A stretch of DNA of 64,000 nucleotides from Adineta ricciae (taxonomy: Eukaryota; Rotifera; Eurotatoria; Adinetida; Adinetidae), in NCBI GenBank assembly GCA_905250025.1, contig CAJNOJ010000007.1, positions 62,001 through 126,000 on the forward strand, given 5' to 3'. The notes beneath the pieces are model-generated. The model worked only from the letters and a program-made list of their open reading frames with translations. It was not told the origin of the DNA and did no database searches. The position numbers and the translations under genes were made by a program. How positions within the stretch are numbered: position 1 is the first letter of the stretch; the number at the start of each line of letters is the position of its first letter. This document shows, one piece after another, positions 13,951-25,345 of this stretch.

Positions 13951-16900
13951 TAAACTAACCGATTTTTTTTTCTTTCAATTTTTTTTTACATTTGGTTTTC
14001 TCCCTGCACTCCCTTTTTCTTGATCTTCATCCACGATTTGCTTATTCTTTCTAATTGCGTTAACTGTTTCTTTTTCTACTTTGGCTTTCTTTCTCATGTC
14101 GCTCTTTAATCTAGTCGATCAACACATTGATTCTCTATTGAACAGACATTTTCATGCACAAAAGAAAAAAAAACAAAAACTTCTTCTTAGCCTGTCAAAA
14201 TGCACGTGGCAAATTCCACCTACAGAAAAAAAAGACGGATAACATTGGACCTGTACATTCCGGTTTCTTCTCACGTGTCAATGCATTTTTATCTTGGATT
14301 TCACGAAGAACACGTCCCAGTATTCTTCATTGATTTGCTGTATTAATGGCAAATCTTACCACACTTCCTTATTATCATTATTCTTACTGTTTTCTACTAT
14401 TGAAATCGGTGACAATTTATTCGATTTATTTTTTTACATATTTTCACAAAGCAATGCGAAGATTGATGTGAGCAATCGCTCTTCGTTCCAAAATGCAACC
14501 CAAGATCATCTACACAAAAAAAAGACAAGACAAATATACAAAAAAAAGAAGTTTTTCTATATTTGTTAGATTATTTACGTTGTTTTCGTTAGCATATACA
14601 CAAATTCTATTCTTATATTTTATCTCGTTTCAATTTATCGATTGATCGTCTCAATTGTTCAATGACACGTTTTATCGAAAGAGAAGAAGAAGAAGAAGTT
14701 CAACCGAACAATCTTGAAAATAGGACTATTCTTTGCCTCTTGTAATTCTTTCTCCATTGTTTTTGTTTTCATTTCTCTTCATATTTACGTGTATTACATG
14801 TGAAATATTCTTTGTGTGCTTTGCATCTATCAGTTTTTCTTTTCTTCTGTGTCTGTTATTCACTCATTCGTTACACACAGTGTCACAAATACCTTTGTTT
14901 TGTTGAATGCGTTGATGTGTACTATTTGTTCATGTGGCTTTTTTTTCCTACAGATTCACTTTTAGTTGAATTGATTAGATAAAGAGAGAAAGAGAAAGTG
15001 AATTATATAATAAAATTTCGAAACATTTACAAAACTTGTCTTCTACATGACGAATGATTCACTACGGTTACTTCTGCATAGACAGACTGGATCGATTTTC
15101 ATCCTCGACGAGCAATTACCGGATTCAGATGGATCGAATATCTCGTTCTGATCCTCTTATTTAGTACATTACATGGATGTTATCCTCGAGTTATATACTT
15201 GCAGCACATCTCCAGTCGTGATAACGTACGGTAGACGAATATTTCATGGTGGTTCAAGGTTTGAAATAAAAGAATGTGCTCTTTACATGAAATCATATGC
15301 AAATTGAATGTTGTGTGATAGAAAAAAGACAAGTCGAAAGCGAGTAACATATACGCGCACGCACTTGTTACTTTTCATAGATTTCACATCATTGTGAAAA
15401 GGTGAAAGAAGTTAATCAATGAGAAATTAATCACATCAACTTCCCGAATGGAATTTATTTACTGTGTTACATAAACAAATATTTATTATCATCAAAAGGT
15501 AATGCTCGCAATTCGCTTTTTATGTTTTATTTATGATTGATCGAAGAGAAAGAAAAGTCATCAAATTTGTCTATTAAATACTTGTTGATGTACTTGAGCG
15601 TATTTTTATTAGAAAAATCAATAGTGCCTCGTTTTTCTTCAATTATGTCTGTCTTGTTTGATGAGACATCTGGCTCTTTGTAAGGATGATGATGATGATG
15701 TATACTACGTTTGTATATGTCAACAACATCAACTTTGATTTAGCGAGGTCGATATGTCTGTAGCTTTTATTTAGAATGATAATAATGATGATGACGATGG
15801 TAACAACAAGCTAGTCGAGTAATCGACGTATCCGACATTCATAATAGTTGATTGCTATATGGATAAGCATAAGTATTATTACTGACGAGCGATGTCTACG
15901 CTGAAAGCTTCATTGCTTTTTCTCGATACAGTGATGTTGCTATTCTCTACGATTACAGCATCGAAGAAAACAATATCTAGATTGTAAGGAAGAAAGAGCA
16001 GACGTGTGTACGATAGAACCAATTCTTGTCTTGTACGAAGACATTTTTTTTTCAGTTGTCGAATAAAGAAAGCAAAGGAATAAGGTAGAAGAGATTTGAT
16101 CGTATTCTATTACACATCATACGTTCGAACGATTTGTCTTTCAGGTTTTTTCTTCTCTCTCCCTCGCTTCCTTCCTCCCTCTCTCTCTCTCTCGTTTTAT
16201 TTCAATAAAGTATTCAGTGGTATCGTAGATGTCAAATGAAATTAAAGTTTTGATTTTATTCAACAATTATTATTGCTTATATGTATACTTATAGAGGAAA
16301 AAAGAACGCCGACAACGACAATAGTAAGTATAACATTTAAATTGGCACTAGGCTGTTGAATACCAAGGTAAGCACATGGTACATATATGTATACAGTAGT
16401 AATAATTGAAGTATGTGCACGTCCTACCACTACTACTGTCGTTTACATTGATTTCACATGTGGTTTTAGTATTATAAGTAAAGAGAAAAGAAAATCGAAA
16501 GAACATGGATGCGAATGTTGAGTTGCAAGAGAACAAGCTATTTTTAAAAGAGAATAGAATTTGATGTAATCCATCAATTCAATAGTATTGAACTGAAGGT
16601 TTCTCACGCCCACGAAATGTACTTCTCACATGTTCAACATTTCCTTTTCATTGCAAGAGCTATTTTCTAAAGTTAGGAACCAAGATTTCAGCAAGATTTC
16701 ACATAACCAGTCTTCTGTAGAAAAAGTCAACTTTTGTACGATATGTGTGCTTTTTTTCTACCATGATCAATGTTACATCATTGACTATTAAGAATGGAAT
16801 TGTTACTTGATGTGCCAGTAATCCTGTTGAGTACTCAGCTGGGTCAAATAGGCCAATTAGGATTTGTATTACATATATTACGTGCATAGTGTCATCACAG

Positions 16901-17340
16901 ATAGAAAAGTAAGAAAGTGAATATGGACAATCGTTTGTCTGTTTAGATAATCTTCGTTCTTTGTCGATCTATATAAATAATGATTCTTCTTTTCTTCGAA
17001 GAATGTCGATAAACGAAAAAGAATGACAATCTTCTGTAATAGGACTCCCGTCATCTTTTTCGTCTTTACATTTTTCCTTCCTCTTCGTCATTTCGTTGTC
17101 GTCATCTTTCGTTTCTTGCACACACACAGACACATGCACCTCTACTTAACTGTAACAGAATAAAAAGAGCCTCTTATATGGTTTTAAGTTCATAAAACGA
17201 GCAAAGAAAGATATGAGGTGATCGATTTCGTTTCATTACCTATCTTCTTAGCCGTATTTCTATTTCATCATCATTTCTCACCCATTACCTTCAAATTCGT
17301 TTACGTACATGCATGTGAATATTTAAACTTTTATCGAACA
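13951..17340. other. Long AT-rich non-coding region after the giant gene
   Basis: No convincing coding exon is seen. The sequence is T-rich with poly-T runs and several AATAAA-like signals (for example near 15009, 15266, 16203 and 17159), so part of it is probably 3' UTR of the giant gene. A CT run lies at 16178-16193 and a GAT run near 15686. A good splice-donor-like GTGAGC sits at 13933, 15 bases before the stop codon, so an alternative spliced 3' end is possible but not shown. Confidence 0.6.
16178..16193. repeat. (CT)n simple repeat
   Basis: A perfect CT dinucleotide run inside a longer pyrimidine-rich stretch. Confidence 0.9.
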
Positions 17341-17470
17341 ATGGTCATACCTCATGATACACTAATATGTACAATAGATTCAACAAAAATTCTCTATATT
17401 CTCCGAGAAGAAACAACATACACATATGATAGAGATGACAATAACAAAGATGATGGATCATCACAAATAG
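17341..17470 (+). other. Candidate 5' coding exon of the HSPA12-like gene
   Basis: An ATG at 17341 opens a frame of 43 codons ending in one leftover G before a strong donor (GTGAGT at 17471). The polypyrimidine tract and acceptor at 18518-18531 then start an exon whose first two bases complete the codon and continue in frame into the ATG at 18546. Joined, the intron would be 1061 bp, long for this window. Phase match and good splice signals favour it, but chance agreement cannot be excluded. Confidence 0.45.
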
Positions 17471-17774
17471 GTGAGTACGCATGAAAACAGAAGAACGCGT
17501 GTTTTTGGTCGCTATTCAATTTTCGAGAAGAAAATTAATATCAAGGTTTAAACTTCGCTGTTTAATCCCGTTCAGTAGACATAGTTATTTGAGACTAGGG
17601 GATGATTGCGTCTGTATGTCTAAACAATTATTGTTAACGCAGTAAGACAAGTGTTTCGTGAGTTAAGTGAACATTTTAATGTTGACTGTCTTGTCTTTCT
17701 TTCGTTTTATACTAGTCTAATCCTTACCTCTCTTTTCAAATAATCCTCCTTTTCGATATGAATCATGTGAACGT

Positions 17775-17799
17775 CATCATCATCATCATCATCATCATC
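17775..17799. repeat. (CAT)n microsatellite
   Basis: About eight uninterrupted CAT trinucleotides in non-coding DNA between the giant gene and the HSPA12-like gene. Confidence 0.9.
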
Positions 17800-17946
17800 T
17801 ACATCTCTCGCTGTCGAAACGATCGTAGGAAGGAGGGAGAGAAATGACTGCTAGACAGATAACATCCATGATATCAATAAATATGATTGGAATCGATCAC
17901 CTTGTTGTCATAAGCACGTATTGTATACGTTATAGAAGTGTTCGTG

Positions 17947-17985
17947 CTCTCTCTCTCTCTCTTTCTCTTTCTCTTTGCTTTCTCT
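17947..17985. repeat. CT-rich pyrimidine tract
   Basis: A run of CT dinucleotides grading into CTTT units. It lies in the proposed first intron or upstream region of the HSPA12-like gene. Confidence 0.85.
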
Positions 17986-18545
17986 CTTATTTTTAACCGC
18001 TACTGCTGTTGTTGTTATTGTGGAAGCAATAATGACTGCAAGACGATGCTGCTCCATCTCCCCGTTCTATATACATCTTAGGTTTGGTCCAGATACGTGT
18101 ATCCTGAGAGAAAGAGAGTATGGGATAGTAAGAAAGAACAAAAGAAAAGAGGCAAAGAGACGGAATTGTACAATGACTGGAACAAATCTCTTCTGTTGTC
18201 TTCCCTTCGCGAATAGGCATATATTAGTCTTCCGCATCTTTGCATTTCTCTCCATCTCTCTTTTGTAGTGTAACTAAAGATAAATGTTTATTTTGTACGT
18301 CAAAGCTCAGTAAGAGAGGAAGAACAAAGATTCATCTTATTCGCATAGTAGAATATTAATTCCGAAGCATATTACGATGATTCAATAGTCTATTAATGAT
18401 CAAAGTCTATACTTCAACCTTTTTTTTCGACAGCTATTGATCCTCTAGGAATAGTGATATGGGTAAGAAGAAAAGTTCATGCCTTTATAGAAACAAACAT
18501 CGAATTCTTGTTGTTCTTCTTCTTCTTTTAGACTCGCCCGAGATT

Positions 18546-21500
18546 ATGAATATCAATCAATCATTAACTTCTTCTTTATCTCGACCCACCAATGAACCAC
18601 TACACGAACAGCACATACGAAACGAAGAATCACATTTTGAACGAAGTATACCCGACACATATCATCATTCATCATACGAATATCTTGCGTCGACGATTAC
18701 CAACATTCCCGTCGAAGAAGTAAACAACAATAATAACAATAATCAGACTCAAATACCAACTAGTATATCCCACCATCAACGAACAACTTCTCCATCGCAT
18801 AGATATTTAAATGAATATATCCCACCAGCTACATCATACAGTCCGACATCTTACCGCTACTCATCCGGACCGATTCTCGATGAATCTCTCGGCCATTCGT
18901 ATTCAATAAATCGTCCAACACAAGCACAACTATCGACAAATTCACTTTCAGCCTATGTTCCTCAGCAAAATAATAATAATAATAATATGAATCGTCATTC
19001 ATTACTTCCAGCAACATCGGATGATTCCGGAAATGAGTCATCTGTAAATTATCAACAACAATTAACGACGAATACGCATTTTGTTGTTGTTGCTATCGAT
19101 TTTGGTACTACATTTAGTGGTTATGCATTTGCATTTACGCGAGATATTGATTCAATTTTAATGATGCGTAAAGTCGATGGCAATGATCCCGGTTTGTTTC
19201 TTCTTTTGTTATTTTTCTTTCTCAATATTGACTTTTCATTGATGTTTTCCCATTGTTAATAGGTGTAATCAATCAAAAAACGCCAACGACGATACTTTTA
19301 ACGCCACATTTAGAATTTCACTCGTTCGGATTTTTCGCACGGGATTTTTTTCACGATCTCGATCCGGACGAAGCGAAACGTTGGCTGTACTTCGAAAAGT
19401 TCAAAATGCATCTTCACTACACTCAAGTAAGAGACGATCTCCTTAGCCGAGCGAATCCTTCAACAAACAAGATATTTGTTCTCTAATAGAAAAGAGGTTA
19501 GAGTCATTATGCAAGAAAATAGCAACATATATAGATGTGTATATACACACTCCATAGATCATCTCTTACATAATCAAGAACAGTACGAGAGAAACTGACG
19601 ACCATTTAATAGAGCGAAGAAGAAATGGCACAATCGCATAATTAATGTTTTTGTCTTCGTCCGATTTGTTGTTATTCTATGCTTCGATCATATAATTACA
19701 CTTCTTCGCTTGAGAGCGAAACAATGAAAAGAGAATCACTTTTACTAATGAACAACAGATATAAGCAGCTGTTCGAGTAAACAATGCACATGTCACTAAC
19801 TTTTTTTCTCTCATTTTTTTCTTCTTCTTTGCGTCAAATGACTGCACTAAAAACAATATACATTGATACTTTCTCATACAAACCATAACATACTTGTGTT
19901 CGCTGACGCGAGTGCAATTAAATCTAACAGCTGTGTGTTATATATAGACGAAGTTATATAATCAAGTTTGACTTTGATCAAATTTCTTAAACAGGATCTC
20001 AATACTCAAACATTAATTCCAGCGAGTAACGGCCGCAAAGTTCCAGCATTGACCATTTTTACATATGCATTACAATATTTTAAAGAACATGCTCTACGTG
20101 AACTTTCCGATCAATCAGGAACACGATTTGTTAATGAAGATGTTCGATGGGTTATTACTGTCCCGGCTATCTGGAAACAATCAGCTAAACAATTTATGCG
20201 CGAAGCTGCTTATCAAGTATGGAGCGATATACTTTTGTTCATGAAGATGTCATTTATATTTTAGGCTGGAATTGCCTCACGTGAGTTTCCTGAACAATTA
20301 CTTATTGCGTTGGAGCCAGAAGCCGCATCGATCTACATACGCAAACTTCGTATGCACCAGTTCGTTCCGGATGAGACGCCAGCATTCTCTCGAAATACAG
20401 TACGACGTGATCATAGTTTATTTTCTTCGACAATATCTGATCATTCATCTGCCATTCTGCACGATCCAGAAAAACGTTCGTTATTGTCTAGCACTTGACT
20501 GAATATATGATTACATTTCTCGTACCTTTTAGTATCAACCGATCAGAGCGAGTTGTCCAATCAACAAAATCAGACTTTTGAAGTTTTTCTTGATCGAGGA
20601 ACGCGTTACATCGTTGTTGACTGCGGTGGTGGAACAGTGGATATAACCGTACACGAGATGGATAATAAAATGGGAACATTAAAAGAATTGTACAAAGCTA
20701 CAGGCGGACCGTATGGATCAGTTGGTATGGCTTTCTTTAGAAAGACAATCATGAGAATAATCAATTGACATTTGTGTTTTGTTTTCTTCGAAGGTGTCGA
20801 TCAAGAATTCGAAAAATTGATGAACGCTATATTTGGTAGTGAAATTATGGATGAATTTAAAATCAAACGACCAGCTGGCTATGTCGATTTGATGATTGCC
20901 TTCGAAGCGCGCAAACGAACGGCTAGTCCATTCAAAAACAACCCATTGAACATCTCATTACCATTTTCATTCATTGATTTCTATAAGAAGAAAAAGGTGA
21001 ATTGACGGACTCGAAATCGATTATCATGCATGCACCTTCGCCTTTCTTTCTTACTTGTCCCTATCAAGCCTGCGAGTTCATGTACATCTTCTTCTCCTTG
21101 TTCTTTCCTTGTCCCGCCCTTCCCCAAGCACACTAGTTTTAGAGCGATGATTAACATCAAATTAGATACCATAAAACACCTCTATATCCTTAGTTATTGT
21201 CGAGTCTTCCTTTAAAAACTCAAGTGCGTGCGTATGTGGCCAAACTCAACAAGGTGGGAATGGATGTTTTGTTTATACTTATATCTATTCGTGTATTTTC
21301 CTTTATTTTTTATTCCTCGCCTCATTTGTTACTATCATTTCTTGTTGTCTGCTTCGGTGATCCCTTTCCAGTGTTGTATGCTTCAGAACGAATCTTTCTG
21401 TAGCTTTTTCTTCCTGCACTTCAAGTCTTTCATGAATCTTTAGTAGAATAGCGAAGAATTTGTCAGTAGAAGAAAACACATTGTCCCAATTATTTTCATG

Positions 21501-22571
21501 CATGGCTCTTGGTCGTTCATGTTCTGATTGTGTAGAAGTCTAGAGCATGATAGGAGAATGCACAGTTCAATTGTAATTAAAAGAAAAATTTTACTGTCTT
21601 TTTAGGGTTCGACAGTGGAAGCAGCCATTCGCCGTTACAATGATCCAGATATCAAATGGTCAACGCAAGGTATGATGAGATTGACACCCGAAGCTATGAA
21701 ACGTCTCTTTCATCCGACTGTTGAAAAAATTAAAACTACTATCGGCGAAATATTGAATAGTCCTGATGTCAAAGGTAGATGATTTCGTGACTCGATCAAC
21801 TAAGCCCATCGTTTGTTTTCTTAATTTTCAGGTATTCAATATCTCTTTCTTGTTGGTGGTTTTGCTGAGTCGCCCATACTTCAGCACGAGATTCGTCGAG
21901 CATTTTCAAATATTTTGAAAATCATTATTCCTCAAGACGTGTCATTAACTATTCTAAAAGGTATAATCATACTTGCCAAATGTCTACCAGAAATCACTCA
22001 GTTACTTTTCGATAGGTGCTGTTCTATTTGGCCTTGATCCAACTATTGTTAATGTTCGTCGTTCACGATTAACATATGGTGTATCTGTTTTGAATCGCTT
22101 TATACCAGATCATCATCCGATCGAGAAGAAAATTATTAAAGATAATAATGAGTGGTGTGCTGATATATTTGATAAATTTGTACTTGTCGATCAATCGATT
22201 GGTCTTGGTGATATCGTCGTCCGAAAGTATACACCAGCAAGATATAATCAAGCGCAATGTATCATTTCATTCTACTGTTCCGAATCGGATAAACCGATTT
22301 ATGTAACTGATCCAGGCGTGAGAAAAATAGGTGAGAATGAATCCGGCTTCGTTTCTGTACATTCACGTTCGTTGTCGTACGTCTAGGTACACTTGTTCTC
22401 GATATGTTTAATGATGGATATTCGTCAGCTGATCAGAAGATGAATACGAAAAATCAAAGACGTGAAATCCAGACACGCATGGTTTTTGGTGATACGGAAA
22501 TCAAAGTGAGCGCACTGGACGTGACCACCGGCAAATGCGTTCGAGCGACAATCGATTTTCTGAATAAATAA
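18546..22571 (+). CDS. HSPA12-type Hsp70 family protein with long N-terminal extension
   Basis: Ten exons: 18546-19191, 19263-19426, 19995-20216, 20265-20475, 20533-20724, 20794-20996, 21606-21774, 21832-21960, 22016-22330, 22387-22571. They total 2436 nt, 811 residues, in frame throughout. The ATPase fold starts near residue 180 with the phosphate-binding motif [11 protein letters not shown]. It continues with KTPT, the FGFFARDFF region and EKFKMHLH, the adenosine-site block [15 protein letters not shown], then [28 protein letters not shown] and LVGGFAESP. These are hallmarks of the HSPA12A/B branch, which lacks the classical Hsp70 substrate-binding lid. The first 180 residues are Ser, Asn and Thr rich with Asn runs. 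Introns 19427-19994 and 20997-21605 are unusually long for the window. The donor at 20476 is GTTCGT. An upstream coding exon at 17341-17470 is possible. Probable role: cytosolic ATP-binding chaperone-like or signalling protein; substrate unknown. Confidence 0.9.
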
Positions 22572-23451
22572 TCTTCTCTTCTATTAACAGTATCATTGTA
22601 TATACGTGTGTATATATCGATTCATGTAGCTATCTAGAGAATCGCTCTCAGGGCATCTCTACACACATCTTGACATTACAGTCAAATTCTTGATCAGTAG
22701 AGAATGAATGAAAAAAGATGCAAGAATGATTTGAACTAACTTATTTTCGTTTGATTTGAACGTGCTGATTTTTTCTGTGTGATTCTAATCTTTTTTCGTT
22801 TTCGCTTTAATTTTCTGTTTCCTTTTCTTTTTTGAAAATGTAGGCCGCTTTATCCCGTCTAAATTTGTCAGCAATACATATTGTTTCTTTTTCTTTCATC
22901 GAACAAAAAACAGAAGCGAACAGGTAGAATTCATTCGAAGTAATATTCTATAAAAATGTTCTTCTTTTGTTCTTTTCTTGTTACATCAATATGCAATATG
23001 TTTTCTCGCACTTCTTTTCTTCTAAACACATTCGTTTTCTCTTTTGCTTATTCAATATTTTTCTCTTTGTGCTTCTTTGTTTTTGTTGGTTAGACAGATA
23101 ATGTTTCATTCGAATGAAATCAAAGTAACGAAACGAGATTAATGATCAATACTAAACCAAGAATCTCTCTCCCTTCACCTTCAATGATCTGAAAAAAAAT
23201 ATCATTGAATAACATGATGGCCTTTTTATCTATTATCATATCTAATAAGAAATGACCATTCGAGCTTATACAGATAAATATGTCGATAAATATAACAACA
23301 AAACAACAAAATAGATGTGTAGAAGTTTGTTTGTTTGTCCTTCGTGCTTATTTTATTCGATTATCCGATATCCATTCACTCAATCGTATACAGAATCCAT
23401 ATATCACCATCGATAGAATTAAATCGATCATTTCTCAGTCTCGTTTCTTCA
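22572..23451. other. Non-coding spacer, T-rich
   Basis: Spacer between the HSPA12-like gene and the UBA-like gene. It has long T-rich stretches and short ORFs with no coding character. It should hold the 3' UTR of the first gene and the promoter of the second. Confidence 0.6.
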
Positions 23452-24053
23452 ATGGCAGATAGCCGTGAATTTTCGCTAGCGTATTTTATGTCCATCACTC
23501 GTTCCCAACGGGATGATGCAATTGCATTTCTGGAAAAGTGTCACTGGCGGCTCGATCGATCTTTGAATTTATTTTTTGAATGCAATCATAAACAAGACAG
23601 ATCATCAGTTCAAAAGTACGAAAGTAAATCGAATGCTCGTGCTTTTGAACTTCTTCCTCATTCATCTAGACCATCAACAAGAAAAATTATTATACCGGCA
23701 ATGATTGAATTTCAAAAGTAAACACGTTGAATTTCTTCATGATTTTCTGATTGAATATATTCATCTGTAGATTCATTCAATCGTTCGATACACATGCGAT
23801 AAATCTTCTGGAAAATTCGTCTAAAATGATGAATTTAGCCATGAAATATGTTCGATGTCAACCTTCGAATATCCAATGTGATGACATTGAACATTGGAAA
23901 ATACATTTAAAGGTGGATTATACTCGTCTGCAGACCCTACTTGATAATGACATGTGCGCACCGTTAGTTTGGATCGAGCATTTCGAACATCTATTAAATG
24001 GAAATACATGTCAACTATTTGATTGTGATTATATGTTTCAATTAGCCAATTAA
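23452..24053 (+). CDS. Small UBA-like domain protein
   Basis: Exons 23452-23717 and 23771-24053 join across a 53-bp intron to encode 182 residues. Residues about 15-45 (AIAFLEKCHWRLDRSLNLFF) match the UBA/TAP-C fold pattern, in which a leucine-rich helix is followed by a W-x-L-x-x-(A/S)-L-x-x-F(F) helix, as in ubiquitin-binding adaptors. The rest is a Ser/Arg-rich linker and a C-terminal region (RLQTLLDNDMCAPLVWIEHF) that I do not recognise. An upstream in-frame ATG at 23335 gives a less plausible hydrophobic start. The poly(A) signal at 24108-24113 lies directly at the 3' end of the convergent SDR gene. Probable ubiquitin-related role, inferred from the fold pattern only. Confidence 0.65.
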
Positions 24054-24107
24054 TAAACATCATAGTTTAAAGTTAAGTTTTCTTTTATTGTGATTTCTGA
24101 AATACAA

Positions 24108-24113
24108 AATAAA
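24108..24113 (+). terminator. Poly(A) signal of the UBA-like gene
   Basis: AATAAA 55 bases after the stop codon. Cleavage 10-25 bases later would fall inside the 3' end of the antisense SDR coding region. Confidence 0.6.
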
Positions 24114-24115
24114 AG

Positions 24116-24919
24116 TTAGGAAAGATCTTCTTGCCATAAAACTCGTCCTTCCATGCCACCATGAACCATTAGAATGTTGCCCGTTATATGTCCAGCAGTT
24201 TTATTCGACGCAAAAAATAAACAAGCCTGTGCAACATCGTCCACTGACGCCACTTTTCGCAATGCTGTTGTGCGTAAAGCTTTGAAATGTTTACCTTGTT
24301 CGATGGCAGTTTCAGCCATGGGTGTTCGTGTCCATCCCGGCGCAACAACATTACATCGCGCGTGTGGAACAATGTGAACAATTTCATTCTTCAAAGACTT
24401 GATGAAACCGGAATGTAGTGCGCCTTTACTCGTAGCATAATCCAAATGATGAGCTTCACCAAATTTACCAGCTGTCGAGCCAATCAATATTAAACTAGCG
24501 TTTAATGTTTCTACGTTTGTTGTTGGTTTAAGACGTTTCAATTGTCGACACCATTCGCGTGAATAGAGAAAATAGGATGTTAAATTCACATCAAGGGTAC
24601 GTTGCCATTGCTCAAGTGACATGTCCCAAATTGGACGATCTTCATCGACATAGATAGCATGATTGACAATACAGACGTTAATCAGACCGAAATGTGCGCA
24701 ACTTTGTTCAACTCCTTTGATTACAGCTTGCTCATCGGTGGCGTTTACAGATAGAGCATCACATCGATCAGTGTATTGTTCTAGTAGTGATGTGAGAGTG
24801 TCTACTGTACGATGATAATGTAGAGAAACATTAGCGCCCTGTTCTAGAAAGACTCGCGCTAATGCAACGCCAATACCACCAGCTGCACCGGTTATTAGCA
24901 CGTGTTGGCCTTGCATCAC
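24116..24919 (-). CDS. Short-chain dehydrogenase/reductase (SDR), intronless
   Basis: A single-exon ORF of 267 residues of classical SDR length. The Rossmann dinucleotide motif TGAAGGIG is near residues 11-18. An NHA variant of the NAG motif is near residue 86. The active-site serine lies in IGSTAGKFG, followed by YATSKG (catalytic Tyr-xxx-Lys), and VAPGWTRTPM follows at the usual place. The family performs NAD(P)-dependent oxidation or reduction of alcohol and carbonyl substrates; the substrate here is unknown, and FabG-like or sugar/aromatic alcohol dehydrogenases are equally possible. Two ATGs are in tandem at the start. It is divergent from the cupin gene (426 bp apart) and convergent with the UBA-like gene. 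Lack of introns in an intron-dense region fits retroposition or horizontal acquisition. Confidence 0.88.
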   Translation of the reverse strand: MMQGQHVLITGAAGGIGVALARVFLEQGANVSLHYHRTVDTLTSLLEQYTDRCDALSVNATDEQAVIKGVEQSCAHFGLINVCIVNHAIYVDEDRPIWDMSLEQWQRTLDVNLTSYFLYSREWCRQLKRLKPTTNVETLNASLILIGSTAGKFGEAHHLDYATSKGALHSGFIKSLKNEIVHIVPHARCNVVAPGWTRTPMAETAIEQGKHFKALRTTALRKVASVDDVAQACLFFASNKTAGHITGNILMVHGGMEGRVLWQEDLS

Positions 24920-25345
24920 CGTTACTTTTGTTAGATATGAGAAAGAAGATAAGGTAGAACAAAAACTAAACTCTTGCTCTCTGTCATCGAGAGAGAAACG
25001 AACGAAAAACCCAAAGAAGAAGTCGATTGGATAGAGATAACGCTAACACAAAGAAGCACCCGCCAGCTAGTTCGATCGAACTGTTTTCTGTTTTTTTCTA
25101 TACTATATGGAGTTTACATACACGATTAGCGTATATCATATCGAAAGATGTCACAGAGTGATTATCGATGAATTGCGTGCGATGTCTAATTTTAATATGT
25201 ACAAAGCTATACATATTTATCAGCAACGCAACACCGACAGATGAATCATGACGTGCGACTTTTGTTTTGCACGGCTTGATTTGAGTGTATTCTAACAAAC
25301 TATTATTCTTCTTATCGAATCAAAGACGTATATTTATACTTGCAC
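24920..25345. promoter_or_regulatory. Divergent promoter region between SDR and cupin genes
   Basis: A 426-bp spacer between two divergent start codons, with no coding signal. Any shared regulation would sit here. No specific element recognised. Confidence 0.4.

Noticed and set aside
14294..14982. ORFs 14294-14569 and 14800-14982
   Set aside because: Phe/Tyr/Cys-rich peptides from T-rich DNA, no splice context, no similarity to known proteins.
18459..18545. ATG at 18459 as start of the HSPA12-like protein
   Set aside because: The stretch from there encodes a Leu run that is simply the polypyrimidine tract of a splice acceptor at 18531.
20486..20532. Donor GTCTAG at 20486 for intron 4 of the HSPA12-like gene
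   Set aside because: It shifts the following exon into a frame with a stop. The GTTCGT donor at 20476 keeps the Hsp70 frame and gives a 57-bp intron.
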